Positions 9,301 through 16,821 of a DNA stretch of 22,000 nt are shown in pieces. The notes under the pieces were generated by a model. That model did not search any database, was not told the DNA's origin, and worked only from the letters and a program-made list of their open reading frames with translations. Each line of letters begins with the position of its first letter. Positions within the stretch are counted from its first letter, which is position 1. Source of the DNA: an uncultured bacterium (lineage in GTDB: Bacteria > Bacillota > Clostridia > Lachnospirales > Lachnospiraceae); contig CAJMMH010000005.1 in NCBI GenBank assembly GCA_905214365.1, positions 1 to 22,000 on the forward strand, given 5' to 3'. Both the position numbers and the translations under genes were made by a program.

Positions 9301-10970
9301 ATTCCGGTCAGACGCTCAATTTCAAACGGAATCGGTTCACGCGGATTGACAAACTTGGAAAAATGATCAACGATCTTTCCCTTTGACACTTTCACTGCAC
9401 CAATTTCAATGATATGGTTCTTCTTAGCGCTGAAACCGGTCGTCTCGATATCAAAGACAACATAATCGTCATCCAGCGTCTGCTCCCGGCAGCTTGTGAC
9501 AATCTGCTTCATGTCATCAACCAGATATCCCTCGCAGCCATAAATAACCTGGAAGTTATCGCCTTTGCTTAACGCATGCGCCGCGTCCGGAAATGCGTAC
9601 GCACAGCCGTGATCTGTAATCGCAAGTGCCCGGTGTCCCCAGGCCTTTGCCTGACGAACTAATGTACCGGCATCTGTGACCGCATCCATCTCGCTGGCCT
9701 TCGTATGGCAATGAAGCTCCACTCGCTTTACTGGCTCGTCATCCGTGCGCTGTGACTCCTCCCAGGTTCCTTTTGCGATTCCAATGACTGATCCGATATT
9801 GATTTCATGATCAAACCGGTCCATCACTGCCATTCCCTTTACAACAACACAATTTCCCTCTTTGATATTTGGGCGAAGCTCTCCCAGAAACTCATTCGGC
9901 ACAAACAACTTTACCATAATCGTATCATGCATGTCAGTCACTGCAAGCGAAATGATCGTCTTCTCGCCGTTGCGCAGCTCACGCTCCACATTCGCGACAA
10001 TTTTTCCTTTAATGGTGACTTCTCCGATTTCTTCCTGAATCTCCTGAATCGGAGTCAGAACGGTGTATTCAAAATCCCGTCCGTAAATCAGGTTCGGATT
10101 ATTGCCGCGCACCAGTGTTTTCTGATATGCGGGACGATTTCCTTTGCCGCCCTGAAAGCTGCCTTTTCCATGACGCAGGCCTGATGCGGGAACTACAGGC
10201 GCAGCCGGTTTCTTTGTTTCCGGCTTTTTGCTCTCTGCCGCAGGCTTTTTGCTCTCCGCAGCCTTCTTTTCTCCCTTCTGCCGGGAATCCCCGCTGCCAG
10301 AATTTTGGGCCGTTGTTTCCGCCGCCCAGGCAGGCACGGCATCATCCGGACGCACAAATCCGCCTTCCTCGCAGGACGCGCTCTGCGCTTCCATTCCGTT
10401 TGCCTTCAGAATCTTTGCGATGGCAGCTGCCTCCTGACGCTTTCTTTCTTCTTCAAGATGCGTACTGTCCTGCTTTTCAAAGTCAACATCTACCGGAACC
10501 TGGGTCGCGCAGCGCTCAGAAAACATATGCGTCATCCACTCACGCAGCTGCGGACTCCGGTTTCTGGCCATCAGGCTGTCCGGCATCACAAGCTTCAGGC
10601 TGTCACCCTCAACCTCCCATTTGCTGCGGAACAGGATATGGTAATCGAGTTCGCTTGATTCTCTTGCTTCTGTGAGAATGCTGTCCCGGTATGCGTCTAC
10701 CAGATATTTTACTGTATACTGATCTGAAAGGCGGAAGGACTCTACAATCTGGATTTGCAGTTCGCCGTTTGGGAACAGCTGCTTTTCCATGTCCTGCTGC
10801 AGCTGATAGATCTGTCCCTTCCCAATCAGGCGCTCTGATACCATATACACGCGGATCGCCGTTTTATCATGGTTATACTTAACAGCCGCGACTTCACATT
10901 TTTGCAGCAGCGCTTTTGTATCCTCTTTCAATGCAAGCGTCGGAAACGCCTCTAAAAACGCTTTTGCCAC
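6381..10970 (-). CDS. polC: DNA polymerase III PolC-type, alpha subunit with proofreading exonuclease
   Basis: The main replicative polymerase of low-GC Gram-positives. The 1529 residues hold an N-terminal domain (1-190), a charged linker (about 195-285), an OB domain (about 310-405), and a PHP domain starting with ELHCHT near 418. The PHP domain is split by a DEDDh exonuclease (about 503-660, with FDIETTG 507-513, AHNADFD 586-592 and HRAVDDAG 646-653). The catalytic core follows, with GSRGSVGSS at 967-975, a zinc site C994/C997/C1023/C1026, and the acidic motifs PDIDLNFSG 1051-1059 and LDILGHDD 1176-1183. A helix-hairpin-helix region lies at 1465-1510. The start is GTG at 10970, with GGGAGG 10 bases upstream, which nearly touches the ispG stop. 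It is the last gene of the long operon. B. subtilis PolC is about 1437 residues; the excess is the linker. Confidence 0.98.
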   Translation of the reverse strand: MAKAFLEAFPTLALKEDTKALLQKCEVAAVKYNHDKTAIRVYMVSERLIGKGQIYQLQQDMEKQLFPNGELQIQIVESFRLSDQYTVKYLVDAYRDSILTEARESSELDYHILFRSKWEVEGDSLKLVMPDSLMARNRSPQLREWMTHMFSERCATQVPVDVDFEKQDSTHLEEERKRQEAAAIAKILKANGMEAQSASCEEGGFVRPDDAVPAWAAETTAQNSGSGDSRQKGEKKAAESKKPAAESKKPETKKPAAPVVPASGLRHGKGSFQGGKGNRPAYQKTLVRGNNPNLIYGRDFEYTVLTPIQEIQEEIGEVTIKGKIVANVERELRNGEKTIISLAVTDMHDTIMVKLFVPNEFLGELRPNIKEGNCVVVKGMAVMDRFDHEINIGSVIGIAKGTWEESQRTDDEPVKRVELHCHTKASEMDAVTDAGTLVRQAKAWGHRALAITDHGCAYAFPDAAHALSKGDNFQVIYGCEGYLVDDMKQIVTSCREQTLDDDYVVFDIETTGFSAKKNHIIEIGAVKVSKGKIVDHFSKFVNPREPIPFEIERLTGINDDMVCREPGIEEILPQFMEFSKGCALVAHNADFDVSFMKENAARLGNPDYEPTYVDTVGLARYLLPHLSRYKLDTVAKALEVSLENHHRAVDDAGATAEIFVKLLKRLKEQGMGTLRDITEKAKLSPEAIMKMPTYHIIFLAANEQGRINLYRLISLSHAKYFARRPRFPRSEIMKYREGIIIGSACEAGELIRAIVGGESDDELLRIARFYDYLEIQPTRNNEFMLRKEDSGYHTLQDLEGISEKVVELGEILDKPVCATCDVHFMNPEDEVYRRIIMAGKGFDDADFQPPLYYRTTREMLDEFAFLGSDKAYEVVVTNTNLIADRLDMIAPVRPDKCPPVIENSDTDLRNLCLTKAHSMYGDPLPKIVEDRLEHELHSIISNGYAVMYLIAQKLVNKSNADGYLVGSRGSVGSSFVATMSGITEVNPLSPHYYCPHCHYSDFDSEEVKKFAGGAGCDMPDKTCPVCGEKLVKDGFDIPFETFLGFYGDKEPDIDLNFSGEYQSKAHAYTEVIFGAGQTFRAGTVGTLADKTAYGYVKNYYEERNQHKRECEINRLVLGCTGVKRTSGQHPGGIIVLPNGEDINSFTPVQHPADDMTTSTITTHFDYHSIDHNLLKLDILGHDDPTMIRMLQDLTGQDPTTFPLDSPEVMSLFRDTSALGIKPEDIGGCKLGALGLPEFGTDFAMQMLIETKPKYFSDLVRIAGLSHGTDVWLGNAQTLLQEGKATISTAICTRDDIMIYLISKGLEKGHAFKIMEAVRKGKGLTPEWEQEMIDHDVPDWYIWSCKKIKYMFPKAHAAAYVMMMWRIAYCKIFYPLAYYAAYFSIRATGFSYELMCRGREVLERNLADYKNRADTLSPKEKDTMKDMRIVQEMYARGFDFVPIDLFKVQANRFQIIDGKLMPSLSSIEGLGGKAAESIVDAAKNGPFLSRDDFKERAKVGQTVSDKLGELGILGDIPESNQLSIFDLMQG
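10222..10263 (-). repeat. 21-bp tandem repeat in the PolC linker
   Basis: Two copies of a 21-bp unit share the 14-base core GGCTTTTTGCTCTC at 10222-10235 and 10243-10256 on the plus strand. They encode AESKKPA twice within the Lys/Ala/Pro/Glu-rich PolC linker (residues about 234-257), and a third degenerate KKPAA follows. This is an in-frame expansion of a disordered tether, not a mobile element. Confidence 0.75.
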
Positions 10971-10986
10971 GCCGTTGTTCCTCCCT

Positions 10987-12039
10987 TCAAGCCCGATCCA
11001 ATTCTTCCTTTAATACTGCTAACAGCTGATCCTCCGGAACCTTACGGATTACCTCTCCGTGCCGGATCAGAAGGCCGCAGCCGTCACCTCCGGCAATGCC
11101 AAGATCTGCCTCTTTTGCCTCACCCGGCCCGTTTACCACGCAGCCCATAACGGCAACCTTCAGTGTCTTGTCATAGCCGCTCACCATGGTTTCGACCTGA
11201 TTGGCAAGTCCGATCAGATCAATCTTTGTTCTTCCGCAGGTCGGACAGGAAACAACCTCAATTCCGCCTTTTCTGAGACCAAGCGTGCGCAGAATCAGCT
11301 TTGCTGACTTAATTTCCTCCGCCGGATCGCCGGTCAGAGATACACGAATCGTATCGCCAATTCCCTGATTCAGAATCAGTCCAAGACCAATCGCCGACTT
11401 GATATTTCCTGCCGTTACCGTCCCTGCCTCTGTGATTCCCACATGAAGCGGATACGGCGTTTTTCCGGCAATCAGCTCATGGGCGCGGACACACATCATC
11501 ACATCAGAAGACTTGATGCTGATTACCAGCTGGTCATACCCCATCTGCTCGATCATATGCACTTTATCCAGCGCGCTTTCCACAAGACCGTCCGCCGTTA
11601 CCCCGCCGTACTTTTCAATCAGATTCTTTTCCAGTGATCCGCTGTTTACTCCGACACGGATCGGCACATGGCAGCTTTTGGCTTTGTTTACTACCGCTTC
11701 CACGCGCTCCACAGAACCGATGTTTCCAGGATTAATGCGGATCTTATCCGCACCGTATTCCATTGCCGCAATCGCAAGACGATAATCGAAATGGATGTCG
11801 GCAACAAGCGGAATGTGGATTCTCTGCTGAATCTTTTCCACTGCCTTCGCAGCTTCTAAGTCCGGTACGGTACAGCGGATGATCTCGCAGCCAGCTTCCT
11901 CCAGACGCAGAATCTGATCCACCGTCTTTTCCACATCATCTGTTCTTGTATTGGTCATGGATTGGATCAGTATCGGATTTCCTCCTCCGATTACCCGATT
12001 TCCAATCCGGATTTCTTTTGTATTCTCTCTGTATGTCAT
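10987..12039 (-). CDS. ispG: 4-hydroxy-3-methylbut-2-en-1-yl diphosphate synthase (flavodoxin)
   Basis: Penultimate enzyme of the MEP isoprenoid pathway, turning MEcPP into HMBPP with a 4Fe-4S cluster. The 350 residues have the compact bacterial two-domain form. The TIM barrel opens with IRIGNRVIGGGNPILIQSMT and includes DIHFDYRLA. The cluster ligands C265, C268 and C300 are visible in SCPTCGRT and MGCVVNGPGEAKEAD, where E307 is the usual fourth ligand. AAAGGGGAAA precedes the ATG. It sits 60 bp after rseP and 16 bp before polC, and belongs to the same pathway as dxr two genes upstream. No oddities. Confidence 0.98.
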   Translation of the reverse strand: MTYRENTKEIRIGNRVIGGGNPILIQSMTNTRTDDVEKTVDQILRLEEAGCEIIRCTVPDLEAAKAVEKIQQRIHIPLVADIHFDYRLAIAAMEYGADKIRINPGNIGSVERVEAVVNKAKSCHVPIRVGVNSGSLEKNLIEKYGGVTADGLVESALDKVHMIEQMGYDQLVISIKSSDVMMCVRAHELIAGKTPYPLHVGITEAGTVTAGNIKSAIGLGLILNQGIGDTIRVSLTGDPAEEIKSAKLILRTLGLRKGGIEVVSCPTCGRTKIDLIGLANQVETMVSGYDKTLKVAVMGCVVNGPGEAKEADLGIAGGDGCGLLIRHGEVIRKVPEDQLLAVLKEELDRA

Positions 12040-12099
12040 CGCAATTTCCCCTTTTCATGTGCATGTACTCTCTGTCAGCTGCCGGTCTCACATCCTGTC

Positions 12100-13194
12100 C
12101 TACCGGACAAAAATCCGGTGAATGTCATTGAAGAGGATAAAAATCATAAACAGGAACAGGAAGATAAATCCCGCAATATGAACGACTGCCTCCTTCTCTT
12201 TCGGAACTGCCTTTCCACGAACCGCTTCAATGATCAGAAAGACCAGGCGTCCTCCATCCATTGCCGGAATCGGCAGCAGGTTCATTACGCCAAGATTGGC
12301 GCTCAGCAGAACCATGAAATTCAGCAGTGTCAGGATCATTGACGCGGCGCGGTCCTGGAAGCTTTCGTTGACGGTCGCTTCATTGACCTCGGTTACGATA
12401 TCATCCACGGTTGTAGCAATCCCGACCGGGCCGGAAAACGATGTTACAGGAAGATCACCGGTAAATACCATGCCAAGGCTTTTCACAACCGCCAGTACAT
12501 TATAGCGCAGTTCATACCAGCTGTACTGGAGAGTTTCGTACCAGTTCAGGCTATAGCGTCCGCCTCCGTAAATTCCCATCAGATAGGACTGATCTTCCTC
12601 ACTGAACTTCGGCTCAATTACTGCCGTTGCTTTTTCCCCATCACGCACATAGGTCACGTTGAGCGTTTCTCCTGGATGAAGCATCAGATACAGCTGCAGG
12701 TCCCGGTAAAGATGAATTGGCTCCTTGTTGATTTTTACAATCCGGTCTCCGGACTGAAGTCCCGCTTCCTGTGCCGGATAGCCATCAACAAGCCTAGTGA
12801 TAATGGGTTTATCGCTTCCGGCCAATCCAATGACAACAACAGCCAAAATATACGCCAGAAGGAAATTAAAGACCGGTCCGGCCGCAATCACAGAGATTCT
12901 CGCCCATACTGATTTATTTTCAAAACAATGTTCTGTATCCGTAATCGGTTCTGCATCCGGGTCTACAATCCCGCTGTCATCACCTAACATCCGGCAGGAA
13001 CCGCCGAACGGAATCCACTTGAGTGAATATCTCGTTCCGTGATAAACTGTGCTGAAAATCCTCGGCCCCATACCGATGGAAAACTCAATAACCCCTACCC
13101 CATTTTTCTTCGCCAGCAAAAAATGTCCGAATTCATGGACAAAGATCACTGCTCCAAGGATCAGAAGCAGCGCAATAATACTGAATGGATTCAT
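12100..13194 (-). CDS. rseP: Site-2 intramembrane metalloprotease RseP/RasP
   Basis: A membrane-embedded zinc protease that cuts within membrane helices, for example of anti-sigma factors and leftover signal peptides; the substrate here is unknown. The 364 residues carry HEFGH at 20-24 in the first helix, a PDZ domain at about 125-195 (IITRLVDGYPAQEAGLQSGD), and LPIPAMDGGR around 307-316 with the third ligand Asp313. C-terminal helices follow. I start at 13194, since GGAGG is 4 bases upstream and MNPFSIIALL begins a clean first helix. An ATG at 13212 overlaps this ribosome site. The gene sits between dxr and ispG, an order common in Firmicutes, where rasP lies in the uppS-cdsA-dxr cluster. 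Confidence 0.96.
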   Translation of the reverse strand: MNPFSIIALLLILGAVIFVHEFGHFLLAKKNGVGVIEFSIGMGPRIFSTVYHGTRYSLKWIPFGGSCRMLGDDSGIVDPDAEPITDTEHCFENKSVWARISVIAAGPVFNFLLAYILAVVVIGLAGSDKPIITRLVDGYPAQEAGLQSGDRIVKINKEPIHLYRDLQLYLMLHPGETLNVTYVRDGEKATAVIEPKFSEEDQSYLMGIYGGGRYSLNWYETLQYSWYELRYNVLAVVKSLGMVFTGDLPVTSFSGPVGIATTVDDIVTEVNEATVNESFQDRAASMILTLLNFMVLLSANLGVMNLLPIPAMDGGRLVFLIIEAVRGKAVPKEKEAVVHIAGFIFLFLFMIFILFNDIHRIFVR

Positions 13195-13227
13195 CTTTCC
13201 TCCAATGATCAACGCGAATATTTTTCT

Positions 13228-14406
13228 TTATGCCCAGAGGTGTTCCAGATATTCATAAACCTCCTGCTCAGTTTCCAGGATCTGCTCGACCGACGGGTAC
13301 TCGCAGAACGGAATGGCTTCCATTGCGGAAGCGATAGCTTCTGTGATTCCCGGATACGAAAGCTTCCGGTCAAGGAACCTCGCAACTGCCTTCTCATTTG
13401 CCGCATTGAATACCGTCGGAAGATTTCCTCCCTTTTCTCCTGCCCGGTATGCCATTGCCAGACCAGGGAAGTTTTCAAAATCAGGTGCAAAAAACGTGAT
13501 CTGTCCAAGCTCAAACAGATCCAGGCGCTTTCCGGATAACGGCCTGCGGTCCGGATAGGTCAGCGCAAGCTGAATCGGAAGCTTCATATCCGCGGTTCCA
13601 AGCTGTGCCATAATTGCGCCGTCCTCGAACTGAACCATCGAGTGAATCACGGACTGCGGCTGGATCACCACCTGTACCTGATCATAGGAAACCCCAAACA
13701 GCCATTTAGCCTCCATCACTTCCAATCCCTTGTTTATCATTGTGGAAGAATCAATCGTAATCTTTCTTCCCATCACCCAGTTCGGATGCTTCAGCGCATC
13801 CTCCGGACGGATCCCTGCCATTTCCGCTCGTGTCTTTCCGCGGAACGGGCCGCCGGACGCTGTCAGAAGAATCTTATCGATTTTATGCCCCTCCTCGCCC
13901 TGCAGACACTGGAAAATTGCGGAATGCTCACTGTCAACCGGAAGCAGGCGCACACCGTACTCCTTGACTAACGGAATAATCAGATGACCTGCTGTTACTA
14001 ACGTTTCTTTATTGGCAAGTGCGATATCTTTTCCAGCCCGGATTGCCGCGATTGTCGGACGGATTCCGATCATTCCGACTACTGCCGTTACCACAATATC
14101 CGTTTCCGGATAAACAGCTGCCTCCAGCAGGCCCTCCATTCCGGCGGTAACTGTAACCGGAAGATCTGCAACCGCAAGCTTCAGCTGTGCCGCCTTCTCT
14201 TCATCAAACACGCAGACAAGCTTCGGATGGAACTGCCGGATCTGTTTTTCTAATAAAACAATGTTGCTTCCTGCAGCCAGCACCGTTGCTTCCATATCAG
14301 GATTGGCTGCGATTACCTCAAGACTCTGGGTTCCAATGGATCCCGTAGAACCAAGTACCGCTATTTTTTTCATTCCTGTCTTTTTGTCCTTTCTTTCGCT
14401 TTTCAT
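13228..14406 (-). CDS. dxr: 1-deoxy-D-xylulose-5-phosphate reductoisomerase
   Basis: Converts DXP to MEP, the first committed step of non-mevalonate isoprenoid synthesis, with NADPH and a divalent metal. With the start at 14406 it has 392 residues: GSTGSIG at 19-25 for NADPH, LPVDSEHSA at 155-163 with metal-binding Asp and Glu, SGGPFRG at 184-190 and STMINKGLEVMEAKWLF at 221-237. The start is uncertain. ATG at 14406 has a GGAAGG 4 bases upstream. ATG at 14373 gives MKKIAVLGSTG, the usual N-terminus and 381 residues, but its AAAGGA is about 13 bases away. The protein is intact either way. It stands 33 bp before rseP. Confidence 0.96.
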   Translation of the reverse strand: MKSERKDKKTGMKKIAVLGSTGSIGTQSLEVIAANPDMEATVLAAGSNIVLLEKQIRQFHPKLVCVFDEEKAAQLKLAVADLPVTVTAGMEGLLEAAVYPETDIVVTAVVGMIGIRPTIAAIRAGKDIALANKETLVTAGHLIIPLVKEYGVRLLPVDSEHSAIFQCLQGEEGHKIDKILLTASGGPFRGKTRAEMAGIRPEDALKHPNWVMGRKITIDSSTMINKGLEVMEAKWLFGVSYDQVQVVIQPQSVIHSMVQFEDGAIMAQLGTADMKLPIQLALTYPDRRPLSGKRLDLFELGQITFFAPDFENFPGLAMAYRAGEKGGNLPTVFNAANEKAVARFLDRKLSYPGITEAIASAMEAIPFCEYPSVEQILETEQEVYEYLEHLWA

Positions 14407-14454
14407 AGATCCTTCCGCATACAGGAACGGATTTTACTGATGCTCCGCCGTCTC

Positions 14455-15261
14455 TTACATCGCCTGTAAGAACGAAACCAGATAAAAAATAACTGGCGCT
14501 GTAAATATAATGCTGTCAAAACGGTCCATGATGCCGCCGTGGCCAGGAATCAGCTTTCCGTAATCCTTGATCTGATGATCGCGCTTTACCGCAGACGCTG
14601 CCAGATCTCCTACCATTGAAATCAGGCTGCCGCACGCGCCGATCAGCGCGCAGAATGCCGCCGGATTGGTGAACTCCGTCAGGCTTCCGCGAAAAATAAA
14701 TCCGTAAACCGCGCCGATAATTGCAGCTCCCGCTACGCCGCCGACCGCGCCCTCAATGGACTTCTTCGGGCTGAGTACCGGTGCCATCTTATGCTTTCCA
14801 ATCGCTCTTCCTACCAGATACGCACAAGTATCCGCTCCCCATGCGCTGATATAAATCAGCCATACCGTATAGGTTCCATCCTGTGCCGTTCTGGTACGGT
14901 AGATAAAAGAAAGCATAAGCGGTACGTAAATCAATCCGAATACTGCCGGCGTTACTTCTGCCGCATGATGCTTCGGATATGTAAATACATATGCCGCCAT
15001 CTCAACCAGAAATGCCGCTGCAATTACCATCAGAATCAGATCTGCGCGTCCAACCGCAAGCACGGCCGCAATTCCTGCAGTCCCGACATAGCCAATCCAC
15101 GCAAACGGCGTCTTTTCCATGCCGAACGCCCGGTACAGCTCAAAGATACCGATCAGAGATACTGCGGTAACAAAGCAAAGCAGCCACGATCCTCCCAACA
15201 CTACCATCAGAATTGTCAGCGCCAGCAGCACCGCACCGCTGATCGTTCTTGTTATAAACAT
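14455..15261 (-). CDS. cdsA: Phosphatidate cytidylyltransferase (CDP-diacylglycerol synthase)
   Basis: Integral membrane enzyme joining CTP and phosphatidic acid to give CDP-diacylglycerol, the branch point of phospholipid synthesis. The 268 residues form about eight hydrophobic segments. The family signature sits near the C-terminus: SMVGDLAASAVKRDHQIKD then YGKLIPGHGGIMDRFDS, with the conserved Asp residues and GHGG. Mid-protein WGADTCAYLVGRAIGKHK is also typical. GGGAGG lies 5 bases before the ATG. It is placed 74 bp after uppS and 48 bp before dxr, in the usual order. It works downstream of the acyltransferase PlsY encoded earlier in the window. Confidence 0.97.
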   Translation of the reverse strand: MFITRTISGAVLLALTILMVVLGGSWLLCFVTAVSLIGIFELYRAFGMEKTPFAWIGYVGTAGIAAVLAVGRADLILMVIAAAFLVEMAAYVFTYPKHHAAEVTPAVFGLIYVPLMLSFIYRTRTAQDGTYTVWLIYISAWGADTCAYLVGRAIGKHKMAPVLSPKKSIEGAVGGVAGAAIIGAVYGFIFRGSLTEFTNPAAFCALIGACGSLISMVGDLAASAVKRDHQIKDYGKLIPGHGGIMDRFDSIIFTAPVIFYLVSFLQAM

Positions 15262-15335
15262 AATTGCCTCCCTTTACAGGCTCCCGTAATCCCATTGTAT
15301 CTGAATTTGCGGAAGTCTATTTATGTACTCCGGAA

Positions 15336-16064
15336 TTACTTTTTCTTAATGACGCCTCCGTACCGGCGCTCTCTGGTACCGTACGCGTCAATTGCCTTCT
15401 CCAATTCCGCCTTGCAGAAATCCGGCCATAAAACATCAGTCACGTACAGTTCCGTATACGCCAGCTGCCAAAGCAGGAAATTGGACAGTCTCAGCTCTCC
15501 GCTGGTACGGATCAGCAGATCCGGATCCGGGATTCCCGCAGTGTCCAGATAGCCGGAAATGATCTGCTCGGTAATTGCTTCCGGTTCCAGCTTTCCTTCC
15601 TTTACATCCTGGGCCATCCGCGTCATCCCACGGCAGATTTCATCTCTTGATCCGTAATTTACTGCAATTATGAATGTCATGCGGGTATTGTTTTTTGTTT
15701 TTTCTTCCAGATTGTTCAGCCCCTCAATCAGATCTGGCGCAAACCGGCTCCGCTCTCCGATCATAATAACACGAACATTCTTCTCAGTTGCTACCTTCAG
15801 CAGCTTTTTTGTATAAATCCGGAACAACTGCATCAGCGCCGAAACCTCTTCCTCCGACCGCTTCCAGTTTTCCGTGGAAAACGCGTATACAGTCAGGTAA
15901 TCAATCCCAAGATCTGCCGCATCGCGCACGGTCTGCTCTACAACCTTACAGCCTTCTACATGCCCCATCTTGCGCGGAAGTCCGCGTCTCTGTGCCCACC
16001 GGCCATTTCCATCCATAATAATCGCCACATGAGAAGGGACTTTTCTGCTGTTTTCTCCATCCAT
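15336..16064 (-). CDS. uppS: Isoprenyl transferase, undecaprenyl diphosphate synthase family
   Basis: Extends farnesyl diphosphate with isopentenyl diphosphate in cis to the C55 carrier lipid for cell-wall synthesis. The 242-residue product contains MDGNGRWA at 17-24 (Asp18 catalytic), the FSTENWKR block at 63-70, and the IRTSGELRLSNFLLWQLAY motif near the C-terminus for substrate and magnesium. AGGAGA lies about 10 bases before the ATG, an acceptable but not ideal spacing. It is followed by cdsA and preceded by frr, with an inverted repeat in the frr-uppS gap. It uses the IPP made by the dxr and ispG products of the same operon. Confidence 0.97.
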   Translation of the reverse strand: MDGENSRKVPSHVAIIMDGNGRWAQRRGLPRKMGHVEGCKVVEQTVRDAADLGIDYLTVYAFSTENWKRSEEEVSALMQLFRIYTKKLLKVATEKNVRVIMIGERSRFAPDLIEGLNNLEEKTKNNTRMTFIIAVNYGSRDEICRGMTRMAQDVKEGKLEPEAITEQIISGYLDTAGIPDPDLLIRTSGELRLSNFLLWQLAYTELYVTDVLWPDFCKAELEKAIDAYGTRERRYGGVIKKK

Positions 16065-16094
16065 TGTCTTATGTTCTCCTGTATCTTTGTTTTT

Positions 16095-16133
16095 GACAGA
16101 GAAGGGGCAGGATCAATCTTCCCGCCCCCTGTC
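16095..16133 (-). other. Hairpin in the frr-uppS gap
   Basis: Arms GACAG...GGGGC (16095-16108) and GCCCC/CTGTC (16124-16133) pair as two adjacent GC-rich helices, with a 4-base internal bulge. No T-tract follows on the minus strand, where AAAAAC comes next, so it is not an ordinary terminator of the operon. It could be an RNA-processing or stability element between frr and uppS. I see no specific family. Confidence 0.4.
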
Positions 16134-16149
16134 TGAATCACGATACGTG

Positions 16150-16707
16150 TTATACGGTCATGATTTCCTTATTCTTTACCTCAATCATCTGATCGATCTT
16201 TTCAATATACTTATCGGTCATCTTCTGGATCTTCTCTTCTCCATCCTTGTGCTCGTCCTCAGTAATCTCGGAAGCCTTTTCCATCTTCTTAAGAGTATCG
16301 TTTGCGTCGCGGCGGATGTTGCGAATCGCAACCTTCGCTGCCTCGCCCTTCTTCTTTACCTCCTTGGAAAGCTCTTTTCTGCGCTCCTCAGTCAGTTCCG
16401 GGAATACAAGACGGATACAGGTACCGTCATTGGTTGGATTGATTCCAAGGTCAGACGTCTGGATCGCCTTCTCAATCGCCTTTAACAGGGTTCTCTCCCA
16501 CGGATTGATCTGAATCACACGCGGCTCCGGTACGGAAATGTTTCCAACCTGCTGCATCGGAGTCGGAACTCCGTAATACTCAACCATGATCTTGTTCAGA
16601 ACATTCGGATTTGCGCGGCCTGCGCGGATGGTTCCAAGCTCCTCGTCCAGCGCGGTACAGGTCTTGCCCATCTTGTCTTCGTATTTTTTGATTGTCTCTT
16701 TCATCAA
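16150..16707 (-). CDS. frr: Ribosome recycling factor
   Basis: Splits post-termination ribosomes together with EF-G. The 185 residues match the family length exactly. The all-helical core is recognisable, with GTIRAGRANPNVL at about 26-38, YGVPTPMQQVGNISVPEPR at 46-64 and PFDLGINPTNDG-like block (SDLGINPTNDGTCIR) in the middle. The C-terminus is RRDANDTLKKMEKASEITED followed by QKMTDKYIEKID. There are two adjacent ATG codons (16707 and 16704), with GGAGG 6 bases upstream of the first. It is the second gene of the pyrH operon, 114 bp after pyrH, with palindromes in that gap. Confidence 0.98.
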   Translation of the reverse strand: MMKETIKKYEDKMGKTCTALDEELGTIRAGRANPNVLNKIMVEYYGVPTPMQQVGNISVPEPRVIQINPWERTLLKAIEKAIQTSDLGINPTNDGTCIRLVFPELTEERRKELSKEVKKKGEAAKVAIRNIRRDANDTLKKMEKASEITEDEHKDGEEKIQKMTDKYIEKIDQMIEVKNKEIMTV

Positions 16708-16764
16708 TAACCTCCAGGTATCATATTTTCATTTCTATTCACGTTTTGTCAGCTAAAAAATGAT

Positions 16765-16812
16765 TTTGCAAACGCTTTGCAAATTTGTACTGCTATCCCG
16801 GTCATTTGCAAA
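16765..16812. repeat. Three perfect TTTGCAAA palindromes between pyrH and frr
   Basis: The 8-base palindrome TTTGCAAA occurs at 16765-16772, 16776-16783 and 16805-16812. The first two lie 11 bp apart with a CGC centre and can form an 8-bp hairpin with a 3-base loop. On the minus strand this hairpin is followed, after 4 bases, by T6, so a weak terminator or attenuator is also possible. A repeated site for a palindrome-binding regulator is the other reading. Confidence 0.5.
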
Positions 16813-16821
16813 AGTTCTGTT

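Noticed and set aside
8427..9386. 319-codon open frame on the plus strand opposite polC
   Set aside because: It lies wholly antisense to conserved PolC exonuclease and PHP motifs, shows no recognisable domain, and is expected from the codon bias of the real gene.
16765..16783. CcpA cre site
   Set aside because: The centre TGCAAACGCTTTGCA is one base longer than the 14-base cre consensus, so the right half falls out of register.
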